The notes under the pieces are model-generated. The model was not told the DNA's origin. It made no database searches and worked only from the letters and a program-made list of their open reading frames with translations. The translations under genes and the position numbers were made by a program. Shown here piece by piece: positions 35,293 to 45,700 of a DNA stretch of 64,000 bases. The stretch is from ZC4RG20 sp963782445. Its GTDB lineage: Bacteria > Pseudomonadota > Gammaproteobacteria > Steroidobacterales > Rariloculaceae. The first letter of the stretch is position 1. Every line of letters starts with the position of its first letter. Where the stretch lies: positions 2,666,001 through 2,730,000 of the forward strand of contig CAWAJM010000001.1 in the NCBI GenBank assembly GCA_963782445.1, in the 5' to 3' direction.

Positions 35293-35441
35293 GCGATCCT
35301 CCCGGATGCCGAGATCGGCGCGCCCAGTGTAGCCCAGGGCCTCGACGGCCCCAATCGGCCGGCCTCCCTGTATCATCCCCTGGGAAAATTCGTGACGCAG
35401 TGTCGGGGCGCGGCCGCAGGGCCGCCGTATAGTCGGCTCCG

Positions 35442-35633
35442 ATGCACGCGCTCTATGTATCCCTCGGTCTGCTGCTCTCGGCCTACGTGGTCCAGGCCCT
35501 GATGGCCGGGACTGTGTATGGCAAGTCCGGCCTCTGGGGGCGCATGTACCGGCGCGATCAGAGCCCTTTCGCCTATTGGTCCGCCGTGGCCGCCTACTCT
35601 GTGCTCGCCCTCGCGCTCACGTTCGCCTTCTGA
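35442..35633 (+). CDS. Small two-helix membrane protein
   Basis: A 63-residue product with two hydrophobic segments, YVSLGLLLSAYVVQALMAG (about residues 5-23) and YWSAVAAYSVLALALTFAF (about 45-63), joined by a short basic loop (GRMYRRDQSP). That makes an inner-membrane hairpin. I do not recognise the family. The ATG at 35442 has only a weak ribosome site. Its last 40 bases overlap the 3' end of the convergent membrane-protein gene. The clean two-helix topology supports a real gene, but the small size keeps confidence moderate. Confidence 0.5.
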   Translation: MHALYVSLGLLLSAYVVQALMAGTVYGKSGLWGRMYRRDQSPFAYWSAVAAYSVLALALTFAF

Positions 35634-36043
35634 TCGCGGCGCAACCGCAGCCGGGCGCCGAGCCGGGCAGCGAGGACGGGCGGCAGCGCCAGCGCGGCGA
35701 ACAGGACCAGGCCGAGCGGCAGCAGACCGAAAGAGCCGGAACCGGTCAGGACCATGGCTACAGGCTGAATCAACATGATCGCCAACGCCCAGCGCCAGGC
35801 GCGCTTCGGCTCGAGATAGGCCAGGAAGCCGGCAACGGCGATACAGCACGGATACGTCGCTTGCCAATAGAGCGGTGAGTCCCAGGCCTCGGCGCGCCCG
35901 GCCAGGGCGGCCGTCGCGACCCATAGACCTGCCCCCGCCGCAAGTGCGACGGTCAAGGTGAAAGGTGTCCCGCGGGTGCCCATGAACAGCGGACCGTACC
36001 GCTTCTCGGCGCCGCCCGCCGCGAACTGAGTCCGGTTCCGCAC
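35594..36043 (-). CDS. Small integral membrane protein, unknown
   Basis: A 149-residue protein with four likely transmembrane helices: TLTVALAAGAGLWVATAALAG, ATYPCCIAVAGFLAYL, WALAIMLIQPVAMVLTG and GLLPLGLVLFAALALPPVLAA. It ends in a basic tail (RLRLRRDQK). I do not recognise a named family. A start at ATG 35983 (MGTRGTPF) would remove a polar leader and is equally possible. It is 28 bases downstream of the TetR-family gene on the same strand and overlaps the small plus-strand gene at its 3' end. Co-transcription with the regulator is likely. Confidence 0.6.
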   Translation of the reverse strand: MRNRTQFAAGGAEKRYGPLFMGTRGTPFTLTVALAAGAGLWVATAALAGRAEAWDSPLYWQATYPCCIAVAGFLAYLEPKRAWRWALAIMLIQPVAMVLTGSGSFGLLPLGLVLFAALALPPVLAARLGARLRLRRDQKANVSARASTE

Positions 36044-36071
36044 ACGAGAACCGCCGTGAGCCGAGGCATCC

Positions 36072-36689
36072 TTACGCAGAGCCGCCCGTCCCCGGTTCGC
36101 TGCCCGTGCTCAGCGCGGCCAGCGCCTGCCGAATCGCCGCCTCCGCACAGGCGACGGTCTCGTCGAGCGTGAAGCCGAAATTGAAGCGAAAGTAGTACCA
36201 GGAGCTCGCGGCGAGATAGAAGCGGATATTGGCTGCGGCCAATTTCAAGTCGCGGTCGGCGCTGCGCGGCGCGTAATCCTCCACGAGCGCGCGGATCGTT
36301 TGCCACCGCTTCTTTGCCTGCGTGTCGCGCATACGTAGAAAAATTTCCGAGTGCAGCGCCGAGTCGATGAGCGAGGCATGCGGCTCGAAGGCCTCATACA
36401 GCACACGCGGCGCCGCGAGCAACTCCGCGATAGAGCCCGGATCCGGCGGCAATGCCAGCTTCTCGCGCACCGCGTCGGCCACGGCATCGAGCAGGACATC
36501 TCGCGATGGAAAGTAGCGGAACACGGTTCGCTCGGAGACCTCGGCCCACTTCGCCACGGCGCGCACGGTGAGGTCGGCGACGCGCCCTCGGCCGAGCATG
36601 CCGACCGCCGCCTCGAGAATGAGCCGATGGGTCATGTCGTTTCGACGTTGGGCAAGGCTCGGCATCGGGGCGGCTCGGAGGTTTGACAT
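36072..36689 (-). CDS. TetR/AcrR-family transcriptional regulator
   Basis: A 205-residue one-component repressor. The N-terminal helix-turn-helix is clear: LILEAAVGMLGRGRVADLTV followed by RAVAKWAEVSERTVFRYFPS, which is the canonical TetR DNA-binding domain, and DVLLDAVADAVREKL. The C-terminal ligand-binding half is variable, as usual. The start at 36689 is at the edge of the intergenic region; ATG 36665 is an alternative. It is divergent from a cupin gene, and a perfect 7+3+7 dyad lies between them, so it probably represses itself and the cupin gene in the absence of a ligand. The small membrane protein downstream may be in the same unit. Confidence 0.9.
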   Translation of the reverse strand: MSNLRAAPMPSLAQRRNDMTHRLILEAAVGMLGRGRVADLTVRAVAKWAEVSERTVFRYFPSRDVLLDAVADAVREKLALPPDPGSIAELLAAPRVLYEAFEPHASLIDSALHSEIFLRMRDTQAKKRWQTIRALVEDYAPRSADRDLKLAAANIRFYLAASSWYYFRFNFGFTLDETVACAEAAIRQALAALSTGSEPGTGGSA

Positions 36690-36714
36690 AGACTATGCCA
36701 GAGTGGCATATAGT
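36683..36714 (+). promoter_or_regulatory. Candidate promoter of the cupin gene overlapping the dyad
   Basis: TTGACA (36683-36688) is an exact -35 hexamer, and a TATAGT hexamer follows at 36709-36714. The spacer is 20 bases, longer than the optimal 17, so the pair is tentative. If correct, the dyad at 36694-36710 fills the spacer, which would give strong repression by the TetR protein. Confidence 0.35.
36694..36710. promoter_or_regulatory. Perfect 7+3+7 dyad, probable TetR-family operator
   Basis: TATGCCA and TGGCATA are exact reverse complements around GAG, in the space between the divergent TetR and cupin genes. The position, size and symmetry are typical of a TetR-type operator controlling both directions. 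Confidence 0.6.
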
Positions 36715-36753
36715 ATGACACAGGCCTTTCGAGAACAATCAACGGGGCGTGCG

Positions 36754-37197
36754 ATGAAAAAACAAGGTGTGTGGCTGCAGCGCGGGGATGGGGAATCCAT
36801 GAGCGTCATGGGGGCCCAGGTGCGATTTTTATGCACCGCGGACAAGACCGACCGCGCCTGGTCGCTCATGGAAGTGGTGGTGCCGAAGGGCTACGGCCCC
36901 CCTGCGCACCGCCATCCTTGGGACGAGGCCTACTACGTCGTCGAGGGGGCAGTTCGCTTCGCGATAGCCGGCGAAGAACGCATCGCACGCGCCGGGGATT
37001 TCATTTATGCGCCGGGCGATACGCCGCACGGCTTTCAAGGCTCATCGGAACAGGCGGCTCGAATGCTGATCTTCGACGCCCCGGCCCACGCTGAGGCATT
37101 CTTCCGAGACGTCGAACGCGAGGTCCAAAGGATGCCCGAAGACCTCGACAAAGTGCCGGCCATCGGCGAGCGCCACGAGGTCCACTTCGCAGACTGA
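36754..37197 (+). CDS. Cupin-domain protein
   Basis: A 147-residue single-domain cupin. The first metal-binding motif is present as GPPAHRHPWDEAYYVVEG, giving the two histidines and the glutamate. The second is GDFIYAPGDTPHGFQ, which supplies the last histidine. This is a full metal-binding set, so an enzymatic role such as an oxygenase or isomerase is possible. ATG 36754 is chosen because GGGG lies upstream; an in-frame ATG at 36715 lies within the regulatory region. The gene is divergent from the TetR regulator and is probably its main target. The last part (AEAFFRDVEREVQRM) is a helical tail. Confidence 0.8.
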   Translation: MKKQGVWLQRGDGESMSVMGAQVRFLCTADKTDRAWSLMEVVVPKGYGPPAHRHPWDEAYYVVEGAVRFAIAGEERIARAGDFIYAPGDTPHGFQGSSEQAARMLIFDAPAHAEAFFRDVEREVQRMPEDLDKVPAIGERHEVHFAD

Positions 37198-37321
37198 GGA
37201 GCGGCCTCGGGGCCGGTTTTCGCGTCGGCGCAAGTTGTGGTACACAGGAGCACGACCTCGTACGGGGCCGCCTGTCCCTGCGCGGACCGTCTCGTGAACC
37301 GCGGCCAAAGGGACCCGAACC

Positions 37322-38340
37322 ATGCCGACACCCTCCCGCCCATCGCTCCGCCTCTTCCGCCGGTCGCTCGTCGCGGCGGCCTTGGCGCTGCTCGGCGTCA
37401 TGGCGCAAACGGCGCGCGCCGCGGGCGTATCCTGCGACCGCGCGTGCCTGCGGCACATGGTCGACGAATACACGGCGGCAATGGTTGTCCACGACCCGAG
37501 CAGGGCACCGTTTGCCGACAACGTGAAGTTCACGGAGAACGGGCAGGCGCTGACGTTTCAAGAGGGACTCTGGGCCACGGCGGCCGCCGATTCGAAGTAC
37601 CGCCTCTACGTCCTCGACACCGACGACGAGTCCGCGGGTTTCCTGGGCCAGATGTCGTGCCCGACCCGAGCACGGGCCAGGTCGCCTTCCACGTCGTCAT
37701 GAAGGAAAGCGGCAATCCCGTGTGGTTCGCGGGGCGCATGAAGGTCGAGAACCGCAAGATCACCGAGATCGAGGCGATCGTCGTGCGCTCGGGAACCACG
37801 TTTGCGGCGTTCGACCGCCAGCCGGCTCCGGCCTGGGCCACGGCCCTCGAGGCCGGCGAGCGCTCGAGCCGCGACCGCATGCTCGAGGACGCCAACATGT
37901 ATTTCGACGCGCTGCAGGACAACCGAGCCGACTACGCGCCCTTCGCGGACGACTGCGGCCGCGTGGAGAACGGCGTGGTCACCGCCAACGATCCGAGCGC
38001 CAAGGCTCAGCCGGGGCGGCCGAACATCGGCGCCATGAGCTGGACGGGCAACATCAACAGCATGATGTGGCGCTACATCACGAAGATCGGCCAGCGCCAT
38101 CTGGCGGCCATCGACGAGACGCACGGCATCGTCTCCATGGTCGTGATGTTCGAGCAGGCCGGCGACGTCGATTCGACGGTGGTCCCCGGCTTCGGCAAAT
38201 ACAACTACACGGGCGCCGCGCACCGGCCATTCAACGCGCTCGTGCTCGAGTCATTCAAGGTTGTAAACGGCAAGATCCGGCAGATCGCGGCTACGCTGAC
38301 GACCCTGCCGTACGGGTCGAAGGACGGCTGGGGCGACTGA
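37322..38340 (+). pseudogene. Secreted SnoaL-like protein, split by a one-base frameshift
   Basis: Two adjacent frames read as one protein. The first runs from 37322 (signal peptide SLVAAALALLGVMAQTARAA, then MVDEYTAAMVVHDPSRAPFA) until about 37650. The second then continues with DVVPDPSTGQVAFHVVMKES to the stop at 38340. Before the break the sequence reads DTDDESAGFLG in one frame, and just after it PDVVPDPSTG in the -1 frame, so a single missing base near 37645-37655 would restore one protein of about 339 residues. The body has a SnoaL/NTF2-like character (IVVRSGTTFAAFD, MYFDALQDNRADYAPFADD). It may be a real pseudogene or a sequencing error; the high coding quality on both sides favours a recent or artefactual event. 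Confidence 0.65.
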
Positions 38341-38364
38341 GCCTTCGTGCCGACGCGGCAAGCC

Positions 38365-38395
38365 GGCGCTGCGGCTGCGCTCGGGCCGCAGCGCC
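38365..38395. terminator. Hairpin between the convergent SnoaL-like and secreted-protein genes
   Basis: GGCGCTGCGGC (38365-38375) and GCCGCAGCGCC (38385-38395) are perfect reverse complements with a 9-base loop. It sits between the convergent ends of two genes, the usual place for a bidirectional terminator. No T run follows, so the call is tentative. Confidence 0.4.
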
Positions 38396-38418
38396 TCGAC
38401 GGCTTGGAGGCGGCCGTC

Positions 38419-39165
38419 TCAACGCTTGCGCGGGACTGCGTACACCTCGATCCAGGAAACGTTCGAGCATCCGGCGAAGCCATGCCCGCCGCCCGGCATG
38501 AGATCGACGAAGCCGATCTCGTCCACGCGGCTCAGGTCCGGGTCGGCCACTTCCCGCGTCGTCACGACCCGCTGCGGATCGAGCTCGAACCAGCGCTCGT
38601 CGTCGAACGTCACCTCGGAGACGACGAAGTCTCCGGAGAAAGCGTTCGAGCCGCGCATCCGTCGCTGCGGGCTCTGGAACGTCTGGCTGCCGACGAGCAG
38701 CCTGCCGTCCGCGAGCTTCACGACGGGATGCAGAACGTGCAGGTCCTCCGTGCGCGTCCGCCAGCGCATTCTCGCGAGGCCCGTCAAATCGAGATACGCC
38801 TTCCTATCGCGCAGCGTGAGCGCCACGGGCGAGGTCGTAAAACCGGTCCACAGATCGGGAATGCCGTTGTGCTGCGTCACCTGGATGGCGTGCGCATCCG
38901 TGCCGTAGAGCTTCAGCTCGAGGTCGGGGTGGGTCACGGCTTGCTGCGTAATGCGGCGGTTCTCGTCGTTGAGAGGCCCGGTATGCGGCGGCTGCTGCCA
39001 GACCTCGCGGAACAGCAGCGTCGGCGTCGCCGCCTCATGCTCCAGGAAGTTCGGGCTCGCGGCAGGCGCCTGAGCCAGGGCGTGCCCGGCGCAGGCGAGC
39101 AGCGCGATCGAAAACGCGATGGTTGCACGCGCCCGCGCGCGGGTCGTCGTCAAAGTCGCGGTCAT
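38419..39165 (-). CDS. Secreted protein of unknown function
   Basis: A 248-residue exported protein; ATIAFSIALLACAGHALAQ is a signal peptide. The mature part reads like a beta-rich domain with LLFREVWQQPPH, LELKLYGTDAHAIQV, LWTGFTTSPVALTLRDRKAYL and a C-terminal SNVSWIEVYAVPRKR. I do not recognise the family. A carbohydrate-binding-like lectin or jelly-roll fold would fit the strand pattern, but there is no diagnostic motif. It is convergent with the frameshifted SnoaL-like gene and stands alone on the minus strand. Confidence 0.72.
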   Translation of the reverse strand: MTATLTTTRARARATIAFSIALLACAGHALAQAPAASPNFLEHEAATPTLLFREVWQQPPHTGPLNDENRRITQQAVTHPDLELKLYGTDAHAIQVTQHNGIPDLWTGFTTSPVALTLRDRKAYLDLTGLARMRWRTRTEDLHVLHPVVKLADGRLLVGSQTFQSPQRRMRGSNAFSGDFVVSEVTFDDERWFELDPQRVVTTREVADPDLSRVDEIGFVDLMPGGGHGFAGCSNVSWIEVYAVPRKR

Positions 39166-39510
39166 GCCTCACCCCGAATCGTTACTGCGAAGTCGCTTCA
39201 GCGGGATCTTCTCATAGCCCTTCTCGGCGCGGAACCGGCGGACGCGCGAAACGGCCAGACGCCCGCCGGACCGGGAGTCCCCCGCTGTCGCGGCGCGCTA
39301 TGCTCGAGCCGCGCGCTCCCGACGATATGGCCGTCCACGACCTCCACGGTCCGGTCGCAGTTCGCCGTCCGCCCTCCAGCGATGATCCGGTTACGGTAGC
39401 TTATTCGCGGCCGCAGCCCAATCGGATTCCTCGGCGGACACGCGGAGCTTCGAAGGCGGGGCAATGAACCGCCGAGGGCCCGTCCGGGCCCGGAGCGCCC
39501 CGGCGGACGG
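39166..39510. other. Intergenic region without a gene
   Basis: A 345-base stretch between the secreted protein gene and the small lipoprotein gene. No supported gene is present. A nested hairpin near 39469-39506 lies just downstream of the lipoprotein stop, and the remainder should hold the promoter of the secreted-protein gene. Confidence 0.5.
39469..39506. terminator. Nested hairpin downstream of the small lipoprotein gene
   Basis: GGGCCC at 39476-39481 and 39486-39491 pair around GTCC, and the outer arms CCGCCG (39469-39474) and CGGCGG (39501-39506) extend the fold. It begins 5 bases after the lipoprotein stop in its direction of transcription. The stem is strong, but no T tract follows. 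Confidence 0.4.
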
Positions 39511-39750
39511 TCACTGCCGCGTGATCGTCGGACCCTGCACGGGCAGGCCTGCGGGCGTGACCGTGCCGCCTCCGCTGGTATCCTCGAGCGTCAAGCCCTG
39601 CAGCGTGACCTGATAGGTCGTCGAAGCACCGGCCGGCCGCGTGCCGCCGTTCCCGCCGCTTCCGCCTCCTCCTCCGCCGCCGCCGCATGCGGTCAACGCC
39701 GTGAAAAGTGCTGCCGCGAGACAGAGCCGAATGCGTGTCGAGCCGATCAT
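39511..39750 (-). CDS. Small glycine-rich lipoprotein
   Basis: A 79-residue protein whose leader RLCLAAALFTALTAC is a typical lipobox, followed by a run of glycines (CGGGGGGGG). The mature tail (TYQVTLQGLTLEDTSGGGTV) is short and beta-like. I do not recognise a function. ATG 39750 has GGAAG 9 bases upstream, and a longer frame opens at a TTG (39783). It lies 29 bases downstream of the giant repeat-protein gene on the same strand and is probably co-expressed with it. It may be its outer-membrane anchor or partner, which is a guess from position. Confidence 0.65.
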   Translation of the reverse strand: MIGSTRIRLCLAAALFTALTACGGGGGGGGSGGNGGTRPAGASTTYQVTLQGLTLEDTSGGGTVTPAGLPVQGPTITRQ

Positions 39751-39779
39751 TGCTTGCACTTCCGAATAGTGAGGACGCG

Positions 39780-42700
39780 TCAAAAGTCGTAAGTGACGAT
39801 GAAGTCCGTGTCGCCCGCCGGCAGCGCGTACGGCGCGTCGAGCTGCAGGTCCAGGGTACCGTCGTCGCTACCAAAGACGCCGCCGCCGACCTGCGTCTCC
39901 CCCGCGTCGACGCGGCCGTTGCCGTTCGCGTCGACCCAGAGCTTGACGGCGCTGAGATCCGCCGCATCGTTACCGCTTCCCGACGCTTTGAGCGTAATGC
40001 CGCTCAGGGTCGCGCCCGGCAAATCGACGTTCACTCGGAACCGCAAAGCGACGGCGCCCGCGGCGCCCGCTTTGACGTTGACGGCGGGCGCGTCGAGCGC
40101 GGTCACGGTCACCTTGGGCGGCGCCGTGGGGGTCGCGACGCCCCCCGGATCGCGCACGACGCCGTCGGCCCGACCGTCGGCATCGTCGGGTCCGCCGTCG
40201 GTCAGCGTGAGCTCGACGCAGTAATCGCCCGCGTGCAAGCCCTGCGTGTAATCGGGGCTGCCGGGCGCAGGACAGGCACCGAGCGCGCCCGGCGCCGAAG
40301 CGAGCGCATCGCCCGCGTCGACCGTGAACGGCCGCCAGCCCATGCCGGCCGCGTACTTTCGGTAGGTAGCGCCCGCCGGCAGCGCACCCGTCAGCGGGAT
40401 CACGACGTGCACGGCGGTGCCTGGCGCCGCGAGGCCCCGGATCTCGAAGTCGTAGAGACCGTAGCGGTAATCGAAGCCGTCGTCGGCCGCGTTGGATGCC
40501 GCTGCGCCGCCGTTGCCGAAGCTTGCGACGTCCGCGAGCGTGACGCCCGCGTCCGTGCCGCTCGCGAAGGCCGTGCTCCCGAGCGCGAGCGCGAGTCCAG
40601 CCTCGGTCTGCAGCACGGGCCGGCCGCCGGTCTTCGCGAGCAGCAGTTCGGCCGCGCCGTCGGGCTCGAGATAGTCGTCGATGCCGTTCTCGTTGGCATC
40701 GGCAAGGCCTTCGGTCGCGTCGTCGATACCGTCGCCGTCGGAGTCGACGCTCGCGCTCAGCGTGGGCGCGGTCGCGACGACGCGAATGAGCCGCGCCACG
40801 GCCACGTGCTGCGCCGGGCTGCCGTCGTCGGAGACGGCGGCGCGAACGGCGTAAACCCCGGCGGCGAGACCCGAAGGATCGAACGTGAACGTCGTCGCGT
40901 GATAGCCCTCGGCCGGCACGAGCGCGGGGTCCGTCCCGGTCCAGTCGACGCTCGCGTGGTCGCTCGGGTTGGGGTCGTCGATCTGCAGCTGCATCGCGAC
41001 GCTGCCGTCCACGGGCACGATCGTCGCGCGGCGCTGCCCGGCCTGCTCGACGTGCAGCTTCACGACCGGAGGCAGGTTGGCCGGCTCGATCTTGATCGTG
41101 TGCTGCGTCACGATGCCGGGCACTGCATTGACCGGCGTGCCGAGCGTCAGGACGATCGTCTTCTCTATACTCGGCGCCGCGCTGGCGATCGTGAGCTCGA
41201 GCGTGTCCTTGCGGCCCGGCCCCGCGATCTCGAGCGTGCCATCGTCGACCGTGTAGTCCGTGCCGGCCGCGGCCGTGCCCGAGATCGTCACGGGCACCAT
41301 GACCGGGTAAGCCACGGCATCGCCGCCGAGCTCGGCCGTGACGGTCACGTGCGCGCCGGCAGCCGTGTATTCGACGGCACCGGCAAAATCGATCTGCGGG
41401 ACGACGTCGACTTGCTGTGTCGCCGTCGTCCGGTTGCCCGCCGCGTCGGCGACGGACCACGTGACGACATGGCGCCCCGGCCGATAGGGGCCGGCATCGT
41501 CCGGCACCGGCGTCAGCATCCCGTCCTTCGCGTCCGAAGCGCTGGCGGCACCGAGCGCGACGGCCGTGTAGGCGCCCGTCGAGCTCACGCTCACATCGGC
41601 CGGCGGGCTCAGCACCGGCGGCACGTCGTCGACGGCGATGTTCGTGCCCTGTAGAAACTCCTGCAGATTGCTGCGCCCGTCGCCGTCGAGGTCCGCGGCG
41701 GCATCCGCGGGATCGTTGGGATCGAGCCCGTTCGCGGTCTCGTAGGCGTCCGGCAAGCCGTCGCCGTCGCTGTCCTTGCTGTAACGCGCGTCCTTCGGGA
41801 AGGCGTCCTCGGTGTCCGGCACGCCGTCGTTGTCGTCGTCGCTGTCGCAGATGTCGCCGAGCGAGTCGTTGTCGGTATTCGTCTGGTCGCTCGAGGCCAC
41901 GTACGGACAGTTGTCGTCGGCGTTGAGGAAGCCGTCGCCGTCGATGTCGTCGTCGCAGACGTCGCCGATGCCGTCGCCGTCGATGTCCGACTGGTTCGTG
42001 TTCGCGACGCTCGGGCAGTTGTCGAACGCCGTGGCGACGCCGTCCTGGTCGGGGTCGTCGCTCGAGTCGAGCGGCACGAAGCTGTGGTAGAGGACCCGCA
42101 CATAGCCGCCGGTCGGGCTCGGGTCCGCGGCCGTCGGAATCTCCGGGGCGCCGGCCACGATGTCCGTGAAGCCGTCGCCATCGATGTCGCCCGGGATCGC
42201 GACGAAGTAGCCGAGCATGCCGAAATCGGCCGTGCCGAGCGCCGCGTCGCCGCTCGCGAGCCCGCCCGGGCCGCCGCGCAGGACGTGGACGGCCCCACCG
42301 TCCGCGAGCCCCTCGCGGTTGGCGCCGACGACGACGTCCGCGTAGCGATCGGTATCGAGGCGGCCCATCGCGAGACGCACGCCGTATTGCCCTGCGTGCG
42401 TGTCGCCCGCGGCGCTGCCGTCGTCGAGCCCGTCGAACGTCTGGTTCGCGGCCACGGTGCTGACGGCGCCCGTCGTCGCCACATCCCAATACGCCGTCGT
42501 GCTGTCGTACACGTAAACACGTCCCGCGCCGCCGTAGGCGCCGACGACGAGATCGTCGATGCCGTCGCCGCCGATGTCGCCGCCCGTAGCCAGGCCCAAC
42601 CCGAAGCCGCCGTGACCGCTTTGGCCCTGCAGCACGAACGACGGCTGCAGGGCGGCCACCATCTTCCAGTCATTGTCGGCGGCCAGGAATCCGAACACCT

Positions 42701-45700
42701 CGCCGTTGCCCGTGGAGGCCGCCGAGACGAGCAGGTCCGCCTGCCCGTCGCCGTCGATATCGCCGACCGCGACCGTGTCGCCGAGATTGGCCGCCCCGCT
42801 GCTGTAGACGAGCGGTGGGGCCGCGAGGCCGCCGCGCGACGACAAGAACACCTGGACCTGGCCTGCGCCCGCGCTCGGCATAGCGGTCGCGACGAGATCG
42901 GCGACGCCGTCGCCGTCGAGGTCGGCCGCTGCGAGGTAGACGCCGAGGTTCGTCTGCGCGGTATCGCCGTGGAGCACGATGTCCGGCGTCGCGAGGATCT
43001 CGCCGTTGTCCAGGTAAATCGAGACGGCGTCGTCGCTCGCGATGGCGACGTCGGCGCGGCCGTTGCCGTCGAAATCGCCGACGGCCACGGAGCGTCCGAA
43101 CTGGCTCATGCCGCTCGGCGCGTCGATCTCCTGGAGGCTCGGGTTCGCACCCTGCTTGCCGCCGTAAGCGATGAAGGCGGCACCGTTGCCGTTCGAGAGC
43201 GGCGCGCCGATGACGGTATCGGCCAAGCCGTCGTGGTTCAGGTCGCCGCCGGCCAGCGCTTGGCCGAAACGGTCGTCGGAGCCGGTGTTCGGGGGCGTCA
43301 ACACGGCGCCGGGCTTGACCGCTTCCGTTTCGGCCAGAAACGGCGAGCTGCCGTGCGCGAATTCCTCGGCCAGCGTGAATCCGTCGCCGTCAACGTCCGT
43401 CGAGGTGTCGTTCGCGACATTGGGATCGAGACCGTGGTCGATCTCCCACTGGTCGGGCAGGCCGTCGCCGTCGGTGTCCTTGCTGTAACGGGCGTCGTTC
43501 GGGAACGCATCGACCGCGTCGATGACGCCGTCCGCGTCGCTGTCCGCGACGCTGACCGTGAGGCTCACGAGGTTCTTGTCCTGGACGTGCGGCCCGTCGT
43601 CCGTGATCTCGAGGGCCAAAGGATAGTCGCTCGTCTGCTTGGCGTCGGCCAGCGCGATGCGCGCCGTGAAGCCGAGCGCCTGGCTTTGTCCGGGCGCAAG
43701 ACCGCCGAGTGCGCAGACGATGGGCGCGGCCTGCGTGCAGCGGCCGTCGAGCGTCGCGAGCGTGAGTCCGCTCGGCACAGTAATCTTGACGCTCACGTGG
43801 CCGGCCGTGAGGCCGGCCCAACCGGCCGGCTGGAGGTTCGTTACGTCGATCTGCAGCGGGAACGTCGTATCGGGCTTCACCCCGGCCGTGGGCGCCGCGA
43901 GCGCCGCGCCGACGCTCGTCGCCTCGATAACATTGACGGTCGTCGTCGCGACGGTATCGGGCAAGCCCTCCGCCGCGTTCGACATCACGGCCGTGACCGT
44001 GTAATTGCCGGTCTCGGCATAAACGTGGCTGGCGATCAGCATGCCGGTCGTGGCCGCGGCCTTGACCTGCGGCGTAATCTCGCGGCCGTTCGGATCGCGC
44101 CGCCCCGAGTTCGTCCAGGCGGGCGTGCCGGCCGTCGCGCCGTCGCCCCAGGCGAGGCTCTTCGCCTCGGGATCGGAAGCCGAGTCAGAGTCGATGTCGT
44201 CGTACTTGGCCGTCAGCACGGTCTGAAAGCCGCGGCCGCCGGTCACGCTCGAGGGCATCTCGACGGTCACGGGGTCGGGCCTCGGCGAGATCGTCAGGTC
44301 CACGGCTTTGGTCTCGGCCGAGGTGTCGGTCCCGTCCGAAGCGTCGAAGCGGAAGCTGTCGGTACCGTTGTAGTTCGCGTTCGGGGTATAGCGATAGACC
44401 GCGGCGTTATCCGTCGTCGAGAGCGGCGTCAGGCTGCCGTGCCCGGGCGCCTGCTCGATCTTGAACGTCAGCGTATCGAGGCCGCCCGTGCTCGCGAAGC
44501 CGTCGGGATCGTAGGCACTGAGGCGCACGACGATGTTCGTGTCCTCGTCGAACGTGCACGGAATCTCGCTCGCAAGCGTCGCGTCGGCGAAGCACTGGCT
44601 CTGCAGGCGCTCGGGCGGCCGATAGGCGCGCGCCACGGAGACGTCGACGGCCGCAGGAGCGCTGCGGTCGATGCCGTCGTCCGTCACGTAGCTGAAGGTA
44701 TCCGTGCCCTGAAAGTCGAAGTTCGAGACGTACTTGACCTTCGCGCTCGAGTCCGTCACGTCGTAGAACGGCATCGTCTTGAAGACGTGGACGAAATCGT
44801 CGCCGTTCTGCGCGTCGGTATCGATGACGTAGAACGAGCTCGAGTTGACCGAGAGCTGCTTGGGCTGGCCGAAATTTCCGAGGATGAAGCCCGGCGCATC
44901 GCCTTGATTCACGCCCGTGCCTGTCGAATCCGCCTCGCCCGCGAACGTGCCGTCGGGGCCGAAGCGCTGGACGCGCGAGTTGCCCGTATCGGCGACGTAG
45001 AGGACGTCGTTCGGGTCGATCTCGATGCTCAGGGGGCCGTTGAACTGGCCGGGCGCGCTGCCGCTTGTGTCCGCCGCGCGCGCGCAGGTCTGATCCGTGC
45101 AGGCGTAGCCGCGCGAGACATGGCTCTGCTCGTCGCAGCCATGGTAGGGCACGCCGTTCGAATCGGTCTTGTTGGCCGTGCAGCTGCCGAGCCAGCCGAT
45201 GAAATGACCGAAATGCCAGACGCCGGCGTCGTCGCGGACCGTCGGCGAAAATTTGTAGATTCGGTTGCCGGTCGTGTCGAGAACGTAGACGTCGCCTTCC
45301 TTGTCGACCTTGATGTCCGTGCCGCCGAAATTGTCGATCGACGAGGTGTCGAGCACGCCTTGGACATCGCCGTTCAGGCTCACGTCGGGCATCGAGCGCC
45401 GAACGAGGAGCGGGTCCGTGTCGTGGGGCGTGAAACAGGCCGCCGGAAACTGCGTGCAGTCGGGTACGCCCTGCAGCTCGTAGAGCAGCCCAAGCTGCGT
45501 GTCGCCCGCGATACCGACGAGCTTCTTGCCGTTGACGTAGGCCGATTCGTCATAGTTGAACGAGCCATGGAACGTGGGATCGTCGAGGGCGGCGGAGTAG
45601 CTGTAGACCTGGACCGACTGGCCGCCGGCCGTGACGATCGCGTTGAACTGCACCCAGATGCGCCCGTTGTGATCCACGGAGAAGTCGTCGGCCGGCCAAA

